The notes: generated by a model from the sequence alone, not told the origin. A stretch of DNA of 64,000 nucleotides from G963665495 sp963667575 (GCA_963667575.2 CAXXHY010000058.1:1-64000); one strand, 5' to 3'; positions 27,332 to 37,939 are shown, numbered from the stretch's first letter. A program made the numbers and translations.

Positions 27332-28082
27332 ACTCTACCCACCCTTGCCGCACCATTGATGCAGCTGATCATCAATATTCAAATTCACCGGGATGCGTAT
27401 TCAATGCGGATTTTGCTTGCCCGCAATTGTGATTGCTGCTGATCTTTCCCGATGAAGTTATGACAGCTATGTGTCCGTATAACTCTGCAATATGATTAAT
27501 CTTACCTTCTGTTCTATTTATTGCCTTTATGATTTTTACGCAAAATATGTCAACTGACAAAATTGTCCGTGTCTCAATTGGAAAACAGAGCGATAAAGGG
27601 GATGTTCTGTTCTGTCAAAGTATTCCTAACTAATTAGAGTAATGATATTTTTTGAGATGTAAAGAATTCCTGCCATTGCAGTTGACAATATTGAAAGGTC
27701 CATCTGTGGTCCGAAGGAGGATCAGGAGAGAAGCAGGCGAAAGCAGGATGCAGGAGGGAAAGACAAAAGAGCTGAATATATTGGACAGATTCAGGTAAAC
27801 AGAGGGAAGGAACGGTGAAAATCTGTAATCAATTGCAGCCGGTTGCGCATAAGCCGGATGCACAATAGGCCCGGGACATGGAGCAGGCCATCAGCAGGTC
27901 CTGGAAGCCATTGGCAAGCAGGGCGACAATCCGCATTACACCCGGTATCTGGGCACCCTGCTGAAGAAAAAAGGGGATTTTCCGGCGCCATGAGGCGCAG
28001 CAACGAGCTTTGCACTCAAAAAATAACCGGACTTTTCAATGGCCTCCCCGAAAGTACCGAAAACATCTTTGTCCGTTCCCTG
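27332..28082. other. Intergenic stretch holding a probable gene remnant (27853-27993, plus strand)
   Basis: Mostly AT-rich and without genes. At 27853-27993 an open plus-strand frame without start codon reads G-P-G-H-G-A-G-H-Q-Q-V-L-E-A-I-G-K-Q, then G-D-N-P-H-Y-T-R-Y-L-G-T-L-L-K-K-K-G-D-F-P and a stop. It looks like the true C-terminus of a protein whose front part is gone. The family was not identified. Confidence 0.35.
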
Positions 28083-29513
28083 TCAGAAAGATGCCTGTTT
28101 CAGGGCAGCCTTGTAGTAGACCATCCCACCGAAGGCATCGTATTTTTTGATGATAAGCAGTTTATCCAGATCTTTGAACTGTTGCATATAGTTTAACGAA
28201 TCAATGATGAAGAAGTATTGATTGGGTTTGAAATGATGATTCTCTATGTCCTGGAGCAACTCCTGTTGGGATTTCGCAGGAGACTTGTTTGTAAAGTATT
28301 TGAAGTAGACATTGAAAACCAGTGTTTCGTCTCCGAGAACATAGATGTCTTCGCCCTTGTCATTTGCTATGACGCTTTTGACTATCTGACGGTACTGCAT
28401 CTTGGCGTGATTGTTGTAGTAGTCATACGTCACGAACAGCGGAAGAAACGAAAGCCCAACATAGATGAGGACCACGCCGGCGCGCAGGATCCGGCCGGGA
28501 ACCTGTCTCATGCCGTAGGCTGCCAGCAGGCAGAAGGCCGGTTGGATAATGGTCAGGTTTCTTGCCGTGAGATTGGGAGTCAGGAGGTACGAGGAGACGA
28601 CCGGGATGGCAAGGCCCGTGCAAAACCAGAAGACCAGCATCAGCACATTTTGTCTGTCATGGTGGTCCGCGCTTTTTCTGACGCCGTGCCAGACGGCGAG
28701 GCAGGCCAGCAAGCCGCCGAGCACAACCAGGACCTGGTTCATGTAAAAGGTCAGGATGCAAAAAAGCAGGAGTGCGAATCCTGGAGGTTCCATCCAGTAT
28801 TTGTGGCCGAGAGCCGCATTTTGCAGCAATTTTGATAAAAAGGGGCACAGAGACAGACAAAAGATGGCCATGAGCGTGATGATCAGGCCTGTGCGAAAAG
28901 GTCTACGCTGGATGAGCATTTGATGCAGAACGATCATGGCTTGAATGAAGACCACCAGCAGTCCGTAGTAATGCGTATTGATCAGCAGTGCCATGAGCAG
29001 CCCGTACCACAGTGTGGATTTCCAGGTCTGCTTTTCCAGGAACAGCAGAAAGGCATGGAAACAGCCCACGGTCAGCAGGGCCAGCAGAGCGTATGAGCGC
29101 GCCTCCTGTGCGTAGGTAATGAAAAAGATGTTCAGCGCGACAATGGCTGACGCAAAAAAAGCGGTTTGTTTGTCGAAAAGTTTTTTCCCAAGCAAAAAGA
29201 TGGCAGGAATGACCAGGGTTCCCAGCAATGCGGACAGGGCGCGTCCGGAAAATTCCGTGAATCCGAAAATTTTCAGCCAGAACCAGAGCAGAATCTGGTA
29301 CAGGGGCGGATGTACGTCCGAAACCGTGGTTCTGATCATTTGCCAGAAGTGAGCGTCAGGGCGGCTCGTATGTATGCTCCAGAGCTCGTCAAGCCAGTAA
29401 CTTTGAAAATCAAGCTTGTAAAAGCGCAGGAGGCCGCCTGTGAGCACTATCAGAAGGAGGAGAAGGGTATCCTTGCTTGTGATCTCTCTGGTGTTATTTG
29501 CAGTATCCGCCAC
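28083..29513 (-). CDS. GT39/ArnT-like membrane glycosyltransferase
   Basis: 476 residues, about eleven helices. The first periplasmic loop has the catalytic acidic motif W-L-D-E-L-W-S near residue 40 and then D-V-H-P-P-L-Y near 67, the signature of the PMT_2/GT83 type (ArnT and relatives), which move sugars from undecaprenyl phosphate to lipid A, proteins or other acceptors on the outer face of the inner membrane. The start at 29513 gives a short cytoplasmic tail before helix one. No partner genes for sugar synthesis are nearby, so acceptor and sugar are unknown. A second protein of the same type is at 53454-55094. Confidence 0.85.
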   Translation of the reverse strand: MADTANNTREITSKDTLLLLLIVLTGGLLRFYKLDFQSYWLDELWSIHTSRPDAHFWQMIRTTVSDVHPPLYQILLWFWLKIFGFTEFSGRALSALLGTLVIPAIFLLGKKLFDKQTAFFASAIVALNIFFITYAQEARSYALLALLTVGCFHAFLLFLEKQTWKSTLWYGLLMALLINTHYYGLLVVFIQAMIVLHQMLIQRRPFRTGLIITLMAIFCLSLCPFLSKLLQNAALGHKYWMEPPGFALLLFCILTFYMNQVLVVLGGLLACLAVWHGVRKSADHHDRQNVLMLVFWFCTGLAIPVVSSYLLTPNLTARNLTIIQPAFCLLAAYGMRQVPGRILRAGVVLIYVGLSFLPLFVTYDYYNNHAKMQYRQIVKSVIANDKGEDIYVLGDETLVFNVYFKYFTNKSPAKSQQELLQDIENHHFKPNQYFFIIDSLNYMQQFKDLDKLLIIKKYDAFGGMVYYKAALKQASF

Positions 29514-29914
29514 TTGAAATTCCTGTTTTCAGTGTTTTTATTGGTAATATCGGTCTTGAACAGTTACAAAATAACATTTCGGAATTCATCGAGTCATTTT
29601 ATGAAATCAGTATAATGTATTCGTCCAGGTAACTGTCGGAATATTCATAAAGAATAAAAAAATTATCTGTAAAAATGAATAATCACACAAGGCAGGTCTT
29701 GAATGTATTTTGATGTTGAATATTTTTGGCAAGAAATCTTGAAGAATAGTTGTATTGTATACAAAATACAGCCATAAAGTTTTCTACTGCAGCAATAGTA
29801 GCTGTGACTGTAGTTGAAGGACTCATAACATGTGGAAGTATCGGATGTCATCTCTTAATGTGCCCTGGAAATGCAACGGCCGCAGATAGCTATTGAGATG
29901 ATCTGTTTTGTCAG
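29514..29914. other. AT-rich intergenic stretch with a small palindrome
   Basis: No gene visible. Around 29751-29770 TGTATTGTATACAAAATACA is nearly self-complementary and could be an operator, but no regulator can be named. The region separates the glycosyltransferase start from the end of the sensor kinase. Confidence 0.35.
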
Positions 29915-32114
29915 TCAGACCGGTTCATTCAGTGCCAGGGGGAGGCGCACCTGGAATTCACTGCCCATTCCCGGAACACTACGTACGATGATGGCCCCGT
30001 GGTAATGGTCGACGATTTCCTTGCAAATGGAAAGTCCCAGCCCCGTACCACCGGTTTTTTTGTCGTACTCTTCCCCCCTCGACCCTGTGGAAGCGTGTAA
30101 AGATGTGCTCCACATCATCCTTGGGGATACCCGCCCCCGTATCTTCTATGCAGATGACCAGCTGGTCCGCATCCTGGCGCGCGGACAGGCGGACGTGGCC
30201 CGCACTGGTGAATTTGTAGGCGTTGTGCAGCAGGTTCTGGAGCACCTGTTCGAGGCGGTCGGGATCCATGGTCAATGGAGGCAGGGCTTCCGGGATATCG
30301 ACTTCAAAGGAAATGGCCGGCTTTTCCAGAAACAGGGCGTTGGCTGCCTGCGCAGTGCGTTTCAAGAGTTGCGTCATGTCCACTGCCTTGTCGTTCCATT
30401 GTATCCGGCCGGACTGGATTTTTGAAAGGTCCAGAAAATCATTGATCAGCCGCGTCAGGCGGCGGCTTTCCTCTTCTATGATGTTCAGGTTCTGTTCGAT
30501 GCGCCGGGCCTGTTTGCGAAGACCGTCGTTTGATTCCGCAAATTGTCCGAAATGTTTGATAAAAGCTTTTCGGGTCAGATTGGCAAAACCCAGCAGTGAT
30601 GTCAGAGGCGTTCGGAGTTCGTGCGAGACATTGGTGACGATGGTGGACTTGACCTTGTCGAGTTCCAGCAGCCGCGCATTGAGTTCGTCCTGCTCGCTGG
30701 CATGGCGCTGGAGCTTTTCCTCGATCAGTTTGCGGTGATGGATATTCACGGAAATGCCGTAGATCTTGTCGGGCTGACAGGAGTGATCCCTGCAGTCGAC
30801 GTGCCCCGCATGGGCGTGCCAGAGCGGGCCGCTGTCCGGAGTGACAACCGGGCATTCCAGATAGAAAGAAGGTTCCCTGCCCAGCAGGAAGTCGCTCAAA
30901 AGTTGTCTGGCGTTTTGTCTGTCTTCCGCTTCCATGGGAAGTTGATCCAGCGGGATACGCATTGACTCGATTGCCCCGAAAATGGACTTTGCGTTGGGAG
31001 AAAAGAACAAGGTATCGAAATGGGGGCTTTCGTCCCTCCAGGTTACGGGAACTTCCCAGGTAAATGCCGAGACCGTATCCAGGGCCAGGTTGAGATGATT
31101 CTGGCTTTCCTGAAGTGCGGCGGTGCGTTGCCGGACCAGGATGTCCACCTCGGAGTAGGCTTTGTGCAGGGCATGTTCCGCAACCTGGCGGTCGCGGATT
31201 TCACGCTGCAGGCGGTGGTTCCAATGCAGCATGACACTGAAAACCAGAGTGACTCCCAACAGAAGCCACATGCCCCAGAAAAGAATGTTCCCCCAGGAGA
31301 TGCCCAGGTTCAGGTCGGCATGCAACCACTTGCCGACAATGGTATTGTGTTCGTGCTGGGATATGGAATCCAGGCCTTTCTGCAGAAGATTCGCCAGCAT
31401 TGGCCAGTCCCGCCGGCTGGCGAAACACATGTCATTGGTGCCCCAGTCGGTGGCTGTAGCCACCATGAGGTTGGTAAGGCCGTTTTTGTTGATCAGATAA
31501 TCGCCCACCGCCAGGTTCAAAATGTAGGCGTCGGCTTTGCCCACCGATACGCTGGTCAAGCCTTCTGCTGCGGTTTTGACGAAAACAAACTTGAGATCTG
31601 GAATCTTTTTGAGTCGCGGGTAATTGGCCAGTCGTTTGACTACGGCCACCCGTCTTCCTTTCAATTCCTCAACATCGGAGATGAAAGGGTGGTCCTTGCG
31701 CATGAAGATGACCCAGGGAAACTGCAGATAGGGTTTGCTGAAAATCATGTATTCCTGACGGTCTGGCGTAGGCGATACGCAGGCCCATGCGTCGATTTCG
31801 CCGGCCATGGTCTTGTCCATGACCTGATCCCAGGTAAGATTTTTCTGGATTTCCAGTTTGAAGCCCAGGCGTTGTTCCAGGAGTTTGACATAATCCGAGG
31901 CTATACCCTGAAAAATTTCCCCCGGTTCCATGTACTGAAAAGGAGGATACGAACGCCCCACGCCAAGACGTATGACCGGATGCTCGGTGATCCAGGCCTT
32001 TTCCTCAGGACTAAGGGAAATGAAAGGGTGGGATTTTCCTGCGAGTGCGGATGCGGGAAGCAGCAAATGCGCCAGGATGAGGAAAAGGAATCCCTGCACC
32101 ATCCATGCGGACAT
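29915..32114 (-). CDS. Hybrid-free sensor histidine kinase with periplasmic SBP_bac_3 sensor (C-terminus frameshifted)
   Basis: Signal-anchor start M-S-A-W-M-V-Q-G-F-L, then a periplasmic solute-binding domain of the amino-acid type (V-I-R-L-G-V-G-R-S-Y-P-P-F-Q-Y, about residues 45-270), one helix (L-L-L-G-V-T-L-V-F-S), a PAS-like part, HisKA with S-H-E-L-R-T-P-L-T-S, and HATPase with N-A-Y-K-F and D-T-G-A-G-I-P. The frame runs off after F-T-R-F-H-R-V-E-G. Deleting one C from the run of six at 30073-30078 restores E-E-Y-D-K-K-T-G-G-T-G-L-G-L-S-I and the normal end at 29915. Without it the kinase lacks its G2 box and should be dead. No response regulator is adjacent, so its partner is elsewhere. 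Confidence 0.87.
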
Positions 32115-32469
32115 TCTATTGTTCCATGCTGACAAGATAGACGTGGATATCAGGGAAGAAAGGACAAAAAGATGATGGACGCACTGAAGATTGCTCAAAC
32201 ACCCCCTCCCAAGCAACGATGAAAGTACAACGATATGGCTGTGTGATCGGAACTTTGCCTTGGAATCTGTCATCCCCCGATATAGCACAGATTCTTATTA
32301 TGAACATTATTGGCCATATTGTTTGGAAAAACAATACCCAAAAAGAAAAGTTTATTGCTTTTTTCGATTGGCTTTTGCAGAGCTCCTACGTGAAATCAGG
32401 AGTACGCAGGCTTGTGCGCCGGGCTTGCAATTCCGTCGCCCTGCCGCATGTCCCTCACAATGCCGCGTG
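32115..32469. other. Intergenic stretch, nothing recognised
   Basis: No supported gene on either strand between the kinase start and the end of the EAL/HDOD gene; no clear terminator. Confidence 0.35.
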
Positions 32470-33714
32470 TTATGAGATGACGGACAGCACGGAGTACGAC
32501 CATTCCCGTGCCTGCGTATAACAGGGCATGATCTGCGTGGTGTCGATATGCAGCGCGGCCGTATAACTCCCTGACGAAATCCAGTCCGAATGTTCGATGC
32601 AGACAACCAGCTCCAGCCAGTTGCTGAAGGGCGTATCCTCCCCCAGAAGAGCGTCAGTGACATTATTGTCCAAATTATCCAATAATTTTATGGCCTTTTC
32701 CATGGGCATGTCCAGCAGGGCATCAATGTGGGAAAACAGTCCCAGTGTAAACAATGATTCGGACAATTCAGGCGAATGTGATGACATGGAGAGCAGTTCG
32801 AGAAACTTGGCCCTTTGCAGTGAGGCTCGTGAAAGCTCCCTGGAAATGTCCGGGGGATGCAAATCTGTCAGCAGGATGGTACGCAGCCAGATTTTCAGTT
32901 GTTTCAATCCGAGAAAAATCACCGCCTGTTTGACCGATTGAATCTTGGAGCGGATTCCGTACGCGGGCGAATTGAGCAGGTTGATCAGGCGGAACCCCAA
33001 GGACACGTCCTGCTTGATCAAGTCGTTGATCTGATTGATTTCTATCTCAGGATTTTCGAGTTGCGCCAGAAGCCGCAACTTGAGGCCTTCCGATGAGGTG
33101 ATTTTACGGACGGTATGGTTTTGGGGGCGTTGGAAAAAGAACCCGTGAAACAACGAGCAGCCCATGGCCTTGGCAAAGTTCCGTTGTTCGTTGGTTTCGA
33201 CCTTTTCAGCCATGAAAACAGGCTTTTTACCGTTAATCTCCGGCATCAGCCTGGAAAAGGCCTCGGGGGAAAAGGTGTCGATGTCGAAACAAAGAATGTC
33301 AGCCGCCGCGTACAGAGAGATGCGCCGGCGGTCGGGATTGGTTATTTTCAGGGCGATGGAGAATCCGCGTTTTTTCAGGTCCAGAAGTGGTTGCAGATAG
33401 CTTTCGTCCAGAAAATCGGTGTCCGGAATATTGATAATCGTCAGGTCGGATTGAATGTCCGGAATGTTCTGTTCCAGAATGCCTTCCCAGGGAAAACACA
33501 AAACAAGCCGTGCGCGCCTGAAATGGTCGTCCGGACTCAAGGCCAGATTGGCGAGGGTCTCCAGTGTGGCGAGCATTTCGTCCGAGAGCAGGGCTTCCTG
33601 GGCTTGGGAATCATTTCGGTAGAGCAGTTTATAGCCCCAGATTTTTCCTTCAAGGTCAAAAATGGGCTGATGCGCGAAAAATGCATCGACATAGTGATGG
33701 GAATCAGGCGTCAT
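32470..33714 (-). CDS. YuxH-type EAL/HDOD signalling protein
   Basis: About 414 residues. The first half is a degenerate EAL domain (H-Q-P-I-F-D-L-E-G-K-I-W-G-Y near residue 14; the E-A-L triad is replaced by Y-K-L, so no c-di-GMP hydrolysis is expected). The second half is an HDOD domain (I-N-Q-I-N-D-L-I-K-Q-D-V-S-L-G-F-R-L-I-N, then N-S-P-A-Y-G). Such proteins are signalling adaptors without enzyme activity. The ATG at 33714 (M-T-P-D-S-H-H-Y) lies 4 bases after the stop of the upstream diguanylate cyclase, so the two form an operon, fitting a producer-and-receiver pair for c-di-GMP. Confidence 0.87.
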   Translation of the reverse strand: MTPDSHHYVDAFFAHQPIFDLEGKIWGYKLLYRNDSQAQEALLSDEMLATLETLANLALSPDDHFRRARLVLCFPWEGILEQNIPDIQSDLTIINIPDTDFLDESYLQPLLDLKKRGFSIALKITNPDRRRISLYAAADILCFDIDTFSPEAFSRLMPEINGKKPVFMAEKVETNEQRNFAKAMGCSLFHGFFFQRPQNHTVRKITSSEGLKLRLLAQLENPEIEINQINDLIKQDVSLGFRLINLLNSPAYGIRSKIQSVKQAVIFLGLKQLKIWLRTILLTDLHPPDISRELSRASLQRAKFLELLSMSSHSPELSESLFTLGLFSHIDALLDMPMEKAIKLLDNLDNNVTDALLGEDTPFSNWLELVVCIEHSDWISSGSYTAALHIDTTQIMPCYTQAREWSYSVLSVIS

Positions 33715-33718
33715 AGTT

Positions 33719-35260
33719 TTACTCGTAAAGAGTGAAGCGATTTTTGCCATTACGCTTGGATTCGTACATTGCGGAGTCCGCACGTTTTATAAGGCTGTCC
33801 AAGTTCTCATCCTGTTCTTTGCATATGGCAATGCCGATACTGATACCTATGGACAGTTCATTTGTTTCATAAAGCATGGGCTGGGAAATTATATTGATGA
33901 TGGAGTTTGCAATGTCGGTCAAATGATTTGTGTCTGTTGTTCCATTGAACACAATGGCAAACTCATCACCACCCAGTCTTCCAATTACATCAGAGTTTCT
34001 GGTGCATTTTTTAAGGCGATTTGCAACCTGCTTCAAGACATAATCTCCAGCATCATGTCCAATGGTGTCATTTATGCTTTTAAATCCGTCAAGGTCAAGA
34101 TACATCAAAGAAAAATATCTCTCGAAGCGTTTGGCTGAATCAAAACTCTTATCTGCAAGTTCAAAAAAAAGATTACGGTTTGGGAGAGTTGTCAACATGT
34201 CATATAAGGCCATATGACGAATTTTTGCCTCATGTATTTTTTGATCTGTAATATCAGTAATTGTTCCTACAATACCTACTGGTTCACCGTTGGTATTTTT
34301 GTATATTGTTTTGTTTTCAATAACAGAATGGAATAGTCCGTCTGAAAAAGGTAGTTTTGTCTCATAGCTGTATGGCTTCATTGTTTTGAGTACTATCTTG
34401 TCTACTTCCTCAAGTGCAGCAGCTGTTTTAGAGTCAAAGAAAGAGTTTGCTCTATTGCCAAGGACGTTGTCTCTATTGGTATTGAATGTTTTGCATAGTG
34501 TATCATTGATCATGACGTATTCACCACGTAAATTTTTATAAAAAATAGGAATAGAAATGGTGTCTACAATTGTCTGTAGAAAATTTTGACTTTCCGCAAG
34601 TGATTTCTCTTGCAGATCTCTTTCTTCCTCGTTTATTTCTATGCAACCAAAGATGAAAGACGTAGAAAGTAGAATTATATCGACAAGCTGTATCGTTTGT
34701 GTGTGTTCCCAGATAAACTCGAAAAAGGTTATTTCAGTATTGTTGTAGGTAAGAGTACTGACAATTATTCTGGTAAGAATAGTGAGCTCTTCCATTATGA
34801 GGCTTATGGAACAAAGAACTTGAAATTTATAGAGTTTTGTATTGTTGTGTTTGAGTATTGCAACTATGCTTAATAATAATCCAACCATTAAAAGTATGTT
34901 TATAAATATTGTGCCCAATATGTGTGGAATGTCCATTATCACGTAAAACAAAGGGCTTGAGACAATGAGTAGAGAAATTATTGTTATACTTGAAAATTTT
35001 ATTTTTAGATTTCTAAAGAGATGGATGCCTACATAAAGAAAAAATACGCTGAGGCCATCAAAAAAAGGGATGAATAGTCTGAAAAATGGATATGGAATGT
35101 AGAGTGCGCGAGTAAGCATGGCCAGGGATAAAAACAAAAAGAAAAAACTTAAGGTGCTAAACCCCTTAGATGCCTTGAAAGAGAATGCGTAAAACTGCAT
35201 CAGGAAGCTTAAAAGCAACGACACGGCGGATATGGTCGTGAGTTTGATTGAGATATCCAT
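33719..35260 (-). CDS. Membrane diguanylate cyclase with 7TM, PAS and GGDEF domains
   Basis: 513 residues: seven predicted helices (residues about 5-210), a PAS domain (Q-N-F-L-Q-T-I-V-D-T-I-S-I-P-I-F-Y-K-N near 225), and GGDEF with an intact active site R-L-G-G-D-E-F near 430. It makes c-di-GMP from GTP. The gene is much richer in A and T than its neighbours, with many AAA, ATT and TTA codons, which suggests acquisition from elsewhere. It is followed within 4 bases by the EAL/HDOD gene. Confidence 0.9.
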   Translation of the reverse strand: MDISIKLTTISAVSLLLSFLMQFYAFSFKASKGFSTLSFFFLFLSLAMLTRALYIPYPFFRLFIPFFDGLSVFFLYVGIHLFRNLKIKFSSITIISLLIVSSPLFYVIMDIPHILGTIFINILLMVGLLLSIVAILKHNNTKLYKFQVLCSISLIMEELTILTRIIVSTLTYNNTEITFFEFIWEHTQTIQLVDIILLSTSFIFGCIEINEEERDLQEKSLAESQNFLQTIVDTISIPIFYKNLRGEYVMINDTLCKTFNTNRDNVLGNRANSFFDSKTAAALEEVDKIVLKTMKPYSYETKLPFSDGLFHSVIENKTIYKNTNGEPVGIVGTITDITDQKIHEAKIRHMALYDMLTTLPNRNLFFELADKSFDSAKRFERYFSLMYLDLDGFKSINDTIGHDAGDYVLKQVANRLKKCTRNSDVIGRLGGDEFAIVFNGTTDTNHLTDIANSIINIISQPMLYETNELSIGISIGIAICKEQDENLDSLIKRADSAMYESKRNGKNRFTLYE

Positions 35261-36390
35261 TTTAATCTGCTGTTTGTATGATGAACTTTTGGAAAAATTC
35301 CGTAATTACACCCGACGACGGGGGCGCAATCTGCTTCGCTGTTTTCACCCTCAAAAGGGGTGGGGAATTGGGAAATAGTAACAGATTACACTTTTTTATT
35401 CCACAGAACTCAAGCCGGACTTGTCCCTTAGTTCGCCGCCGGGGCGACTGAAACAATTCATATCTGCCGTTCCCCGGAACCGGATTGAAGAGTATTTCAT
35501 GTCAATTTAGTATGTTACTGCTGCACGGCAATGTGTCCGCGAGGTTGACCCAGGTCATACTGCAAACAGGTTTGATGGTATCTGGCGTGGGCACGGCAGG
35601 TTGTTTCACAGCGTCGGAGAGAAAAAGCGAAAACGTCAAGTCGGGTTTACGGTCGGGAAGACCGGGCGCCGGGCAGGTCAGCAAGGGCTGGCTGTAAATC
35701 ATACCTTAAGCAATTTATGTGAAGATTATTCACAAAAACTGACGTACTTTCAAGAGCAGAAAAGCTCAAAAAAACAACGTCCCAAGCACATTTTCTTGTG
35801 GTCATTTTGGACCACGAAAATATTGCGTTCAAAACAGGGCGCTGTCGCCGGGAGTGCGCCGTTGGCTATTTTGCTACCAAATTAGTATAAACATTTTGGA
35901 GGCTCTGGCAATGGCATGTCCGCTATGATGGAAAAGATGCAACAGCTTTGCCGGCTTAGTCTTCAATCGACTTCGAAGGGATCTTGTATTGTTCGCAGTA
36001 AGCTGAAAAAAGATATTTTTTGAACACTACAGAGGGCGCTTCGGTGAAGGTAGTTCCTGCATTGGAAAAGTGAGTCTTAACAATTCGCGGGCTGCATAAA
36101 GAGCAGTTTTAATGGGCTTACCGACTCGTCTTTCGGTCAGAAATCGAATAAAGCTATTCCAGATGTTTTTGTGGGCATGATGCAATCATTATTACCAGGA
36201 GCACAAAGTGTCTGACAGTTTGTTGATCCTGGTTATAAGAACGACCACCCTGCAGTCGGGGGCAAGCGGCGATAGCCGCGCTGGAGCGGGCCGTTAAATA
36301 CTTTCCGCTCCAGATAATAGGAAGTGGAAGGGTGGTTTTGTCGTTTCCTTCCGCAGATTCTTTTGGGAACCTTACGAACTGGGCACTATA
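35261..36390. other. 1.1-kb stretch without intact genes, possible remnants
   Basis: No intact gene. On the minus strand between about 36175 and 35960, two frames read protein-like: K-N-I-W-N-S-F-I-R-F-L-T-E-R-R-V-G-K-P then A-L-Y-A-A-R-E-L, and, after a frame change, H-F-S-N-A-G-T-T-F-T-E-A-P then Y-C-E-Q-Y-K-I-P-S-K-S-I-E-D and a stop at about 35958. They may be one decayed gene; I cannot name the family. The left part (35261-35950) shows nothing I recognise. The size of the gap and the nearby AT-rich gene suggest past insertion and loss. Confidence 0.3.
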
Positions 36391-37161
36391 ATGCAGAGCA
36401 AACATCCGGAATGGCACGAACAGTGGTCGATTTTCAAAGATACTGAATTGTTTTTGTTCAAGGACTGGATCGCTCCTTACGATTTGACGTTTTTTGAAGG
36501 AAAGACAGTGCTTGAAGCAGGCTGCGGCGGCGGACAACACACCAGTTTCATGGCGCCTTACGCCAGGTCGATCACTGCCGTGGATCTCAATACCGTTGAA
36601 ATAGCGGAAGCGCGTAATGCGGGTGCTGAAAATATCGAATTCGTCACTGCGGACATCGCCAATATGGACCTGGGGAAAACCTTTGACGTCGTCATCAGCA
36701 TCGGGGTCGTACACCATACGGACGATACGCGGCGGACCGTGGAGAATCTAAAGCGTCATCTCGCTCCTGGTGGCACCTTGATTTTATGGGTCTATTCGGA
36801 AGAAGGAAACTGGCTTGCCAAAAATGTCGTGGAACGGTTCAGAAAACTCTTTCTTTCCAATGCGTCACCCCAAAAATTACTGTTGCTGTCCAGGCTGATT
36901 ACAGCTGCGATGTACCTGCCCATTTATACCGTCTACATGCTTCCCGTGTCTTTCCTTCCCTATTATGCGTATTTTCAGAATTTCAGAAAAATGTCCTTCA
37001 TACGCAACGTGCAGAACGTCTACGACAAGCTCAACGCGCCGCAGACGGAATTCATTTCCCAGACCAAGGCCCGGCAGTTTGTCGAAGATCTCGGCGAGTG
37101 CGCCATAATTCCGTATAGAAATGTCAGTTACAGTATCTCAGGTAAAAAAATAACGGTTTGA
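36391..37161 (+). CDS. Class I SAM-dependent methyltransferase
   Basis: 256 residues. Motif I is V-L-E-A-G-C-G-G-G-Q-H near residue 46, an acidic residue follows in A-V-D-L-N-T, motif II is F-D-V-V-I-S-I-G-V-V-H-H-T near 106, and L-A-P-G-G-T-L-I-L-W follows: the standard SAM-binding fold of the UbiE/Methyltransf_11 group. A hydrophobic stretch near residues 175-195 (M-Y-L-P-I-Y-T-V-Y-M-L) may touch the membrane, which would fit a lipid or quinone-like substrate, but the substrate is not known. The start at 36391 gives a compact N-terminus (M-Q-S-K-H-P-E-W-H-E-Q-W). Confidence 0.85.
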   Translation: MQSKHPEWHEQWSIFKDTELFLFKDWIAPYDLTFFEGKTVLEAGCGGGQHTSFMAPYARSITAVDLNTVEIAEARNAGAENIEFVTADIANMDLGKTFDVVISIGVVHHTDDTRRTVENLKRHLAPGGTLILWVYSEEGNWLAKNVVERFRKLFLSNASPQKLLLLSRLITAAMYLPIYTVYMLPVSFLPYYAYFQNFRKMSFIRNVQNVYDKLNAPQTEFISQTKARQFVEDLGECAIIPYRNVSYSISGKKITV

Positions 37162-37285
37162 TTCTGGGGTATTACCTTCCCCACCAGCATTGAACCTTTT
37201 TTGGCGCGGCTTGACTAAAGCGTATTAAAGATGTTGGAGAGTTGCCTCAACCAGGGGCGCCAGAGCCCTGGATAAGGAGATTCTC

Positions 37286-37939
37286 ATGAACACTACGCAA
37301 GCAAAGCCGCTCACCATATGGCCGGTGGAGCGCAAGGACGGCAGCTATGCCGTACGGATTTGTCTGAACCAGGGGGAAATGTCGCTGGATCTGCTTCAGC
37401 GGCTTTCGGGCCTGATGGATCAATATGCATTCACACTGCGCGTCACCACGGCGCAACGTCTCAATCTTGCGGGCGTTTCCAAGGAGCAGGTGGAAGAAAT
37501 CGCAGAAGCACTGGGTGCTGTGGTCCGGAAATGCGCTCCGGGAGTAAGCGTCTGCACGGGCGCTGGAGTCTGCCGGATGGGCGTACAGGAAACCGGAGCC
37601 ATCAGCGATACGCTGGTGGCTGTGATTCAGGAAAACGGTCCCTATCCCTTTAAAATAAAAAGCGGCGTTTCCGGCTGCAAAATGTCCTGCGGACTGAGCC
37701 ACGTACGGGACATCGGCCTGGTGGCCGGGGTCAAGGGCTGGGATCTCTATTTCGGAGGCTGTGCCACTGCCCATGCGGCTCCCGGCATCCTGCTGGGAAA
37801 GGCACTCACCGAGGAAGAAGCCATGCGCCTGGTGGCCAGAGGACTGGTCTTTTACAGGGAAAACGGAAAGAAGCGCGAACGTATTGGCGGCATGGTCAGA
37901 CGTTTGGGAGCGGAAGCCGTAACCGCGGCATTGCTCTAA
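37286..37939 (+). CDS. Small assimilatory-type sirohaem sulfite reductase
   Basis: 217 residues, the size of the small low-spin sulfite reductase known from Desulfovibrio vulgaris, half the length of ordinary nitrite/sulfite reductases. It has the N-terminal ferredoxin-like half domain and then the sirohaem-[4Fe-4S] domain, whose cluster cysteines are seen in V-C-T-G-A-G-V-C-R-M-G near residue 95 and S-G-C-K-M-S-C-G near 135. It reduces sulfite to sulfide with six electrons; the role in vivo in sulfate reducers is not settled. The ATG at 37286 has AAGGAGA upstream. A strong terminator follows within 22 bases, so it is a single-gene unit. Confidence 0.92.
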   Translation: MNTTQAKPLTIWPVERKDGSYAVRICLNQGEMSLDLLQRLSGLMDQYAFTLRVTTAQRLNLAGVSKEQVEEIAEALGAVVRKCAPGVSVCTGAGVCRMGVQETGAISDTLVAVIQENGPYPFKIKSGVSGCKMSCGLSHVRDIGLVAGVKGWDLYFGGCATAHAAPGILLGKALTEEEAMRLVARGLVFYRENGKKRERIGGMVRRLGAEAVTAALL

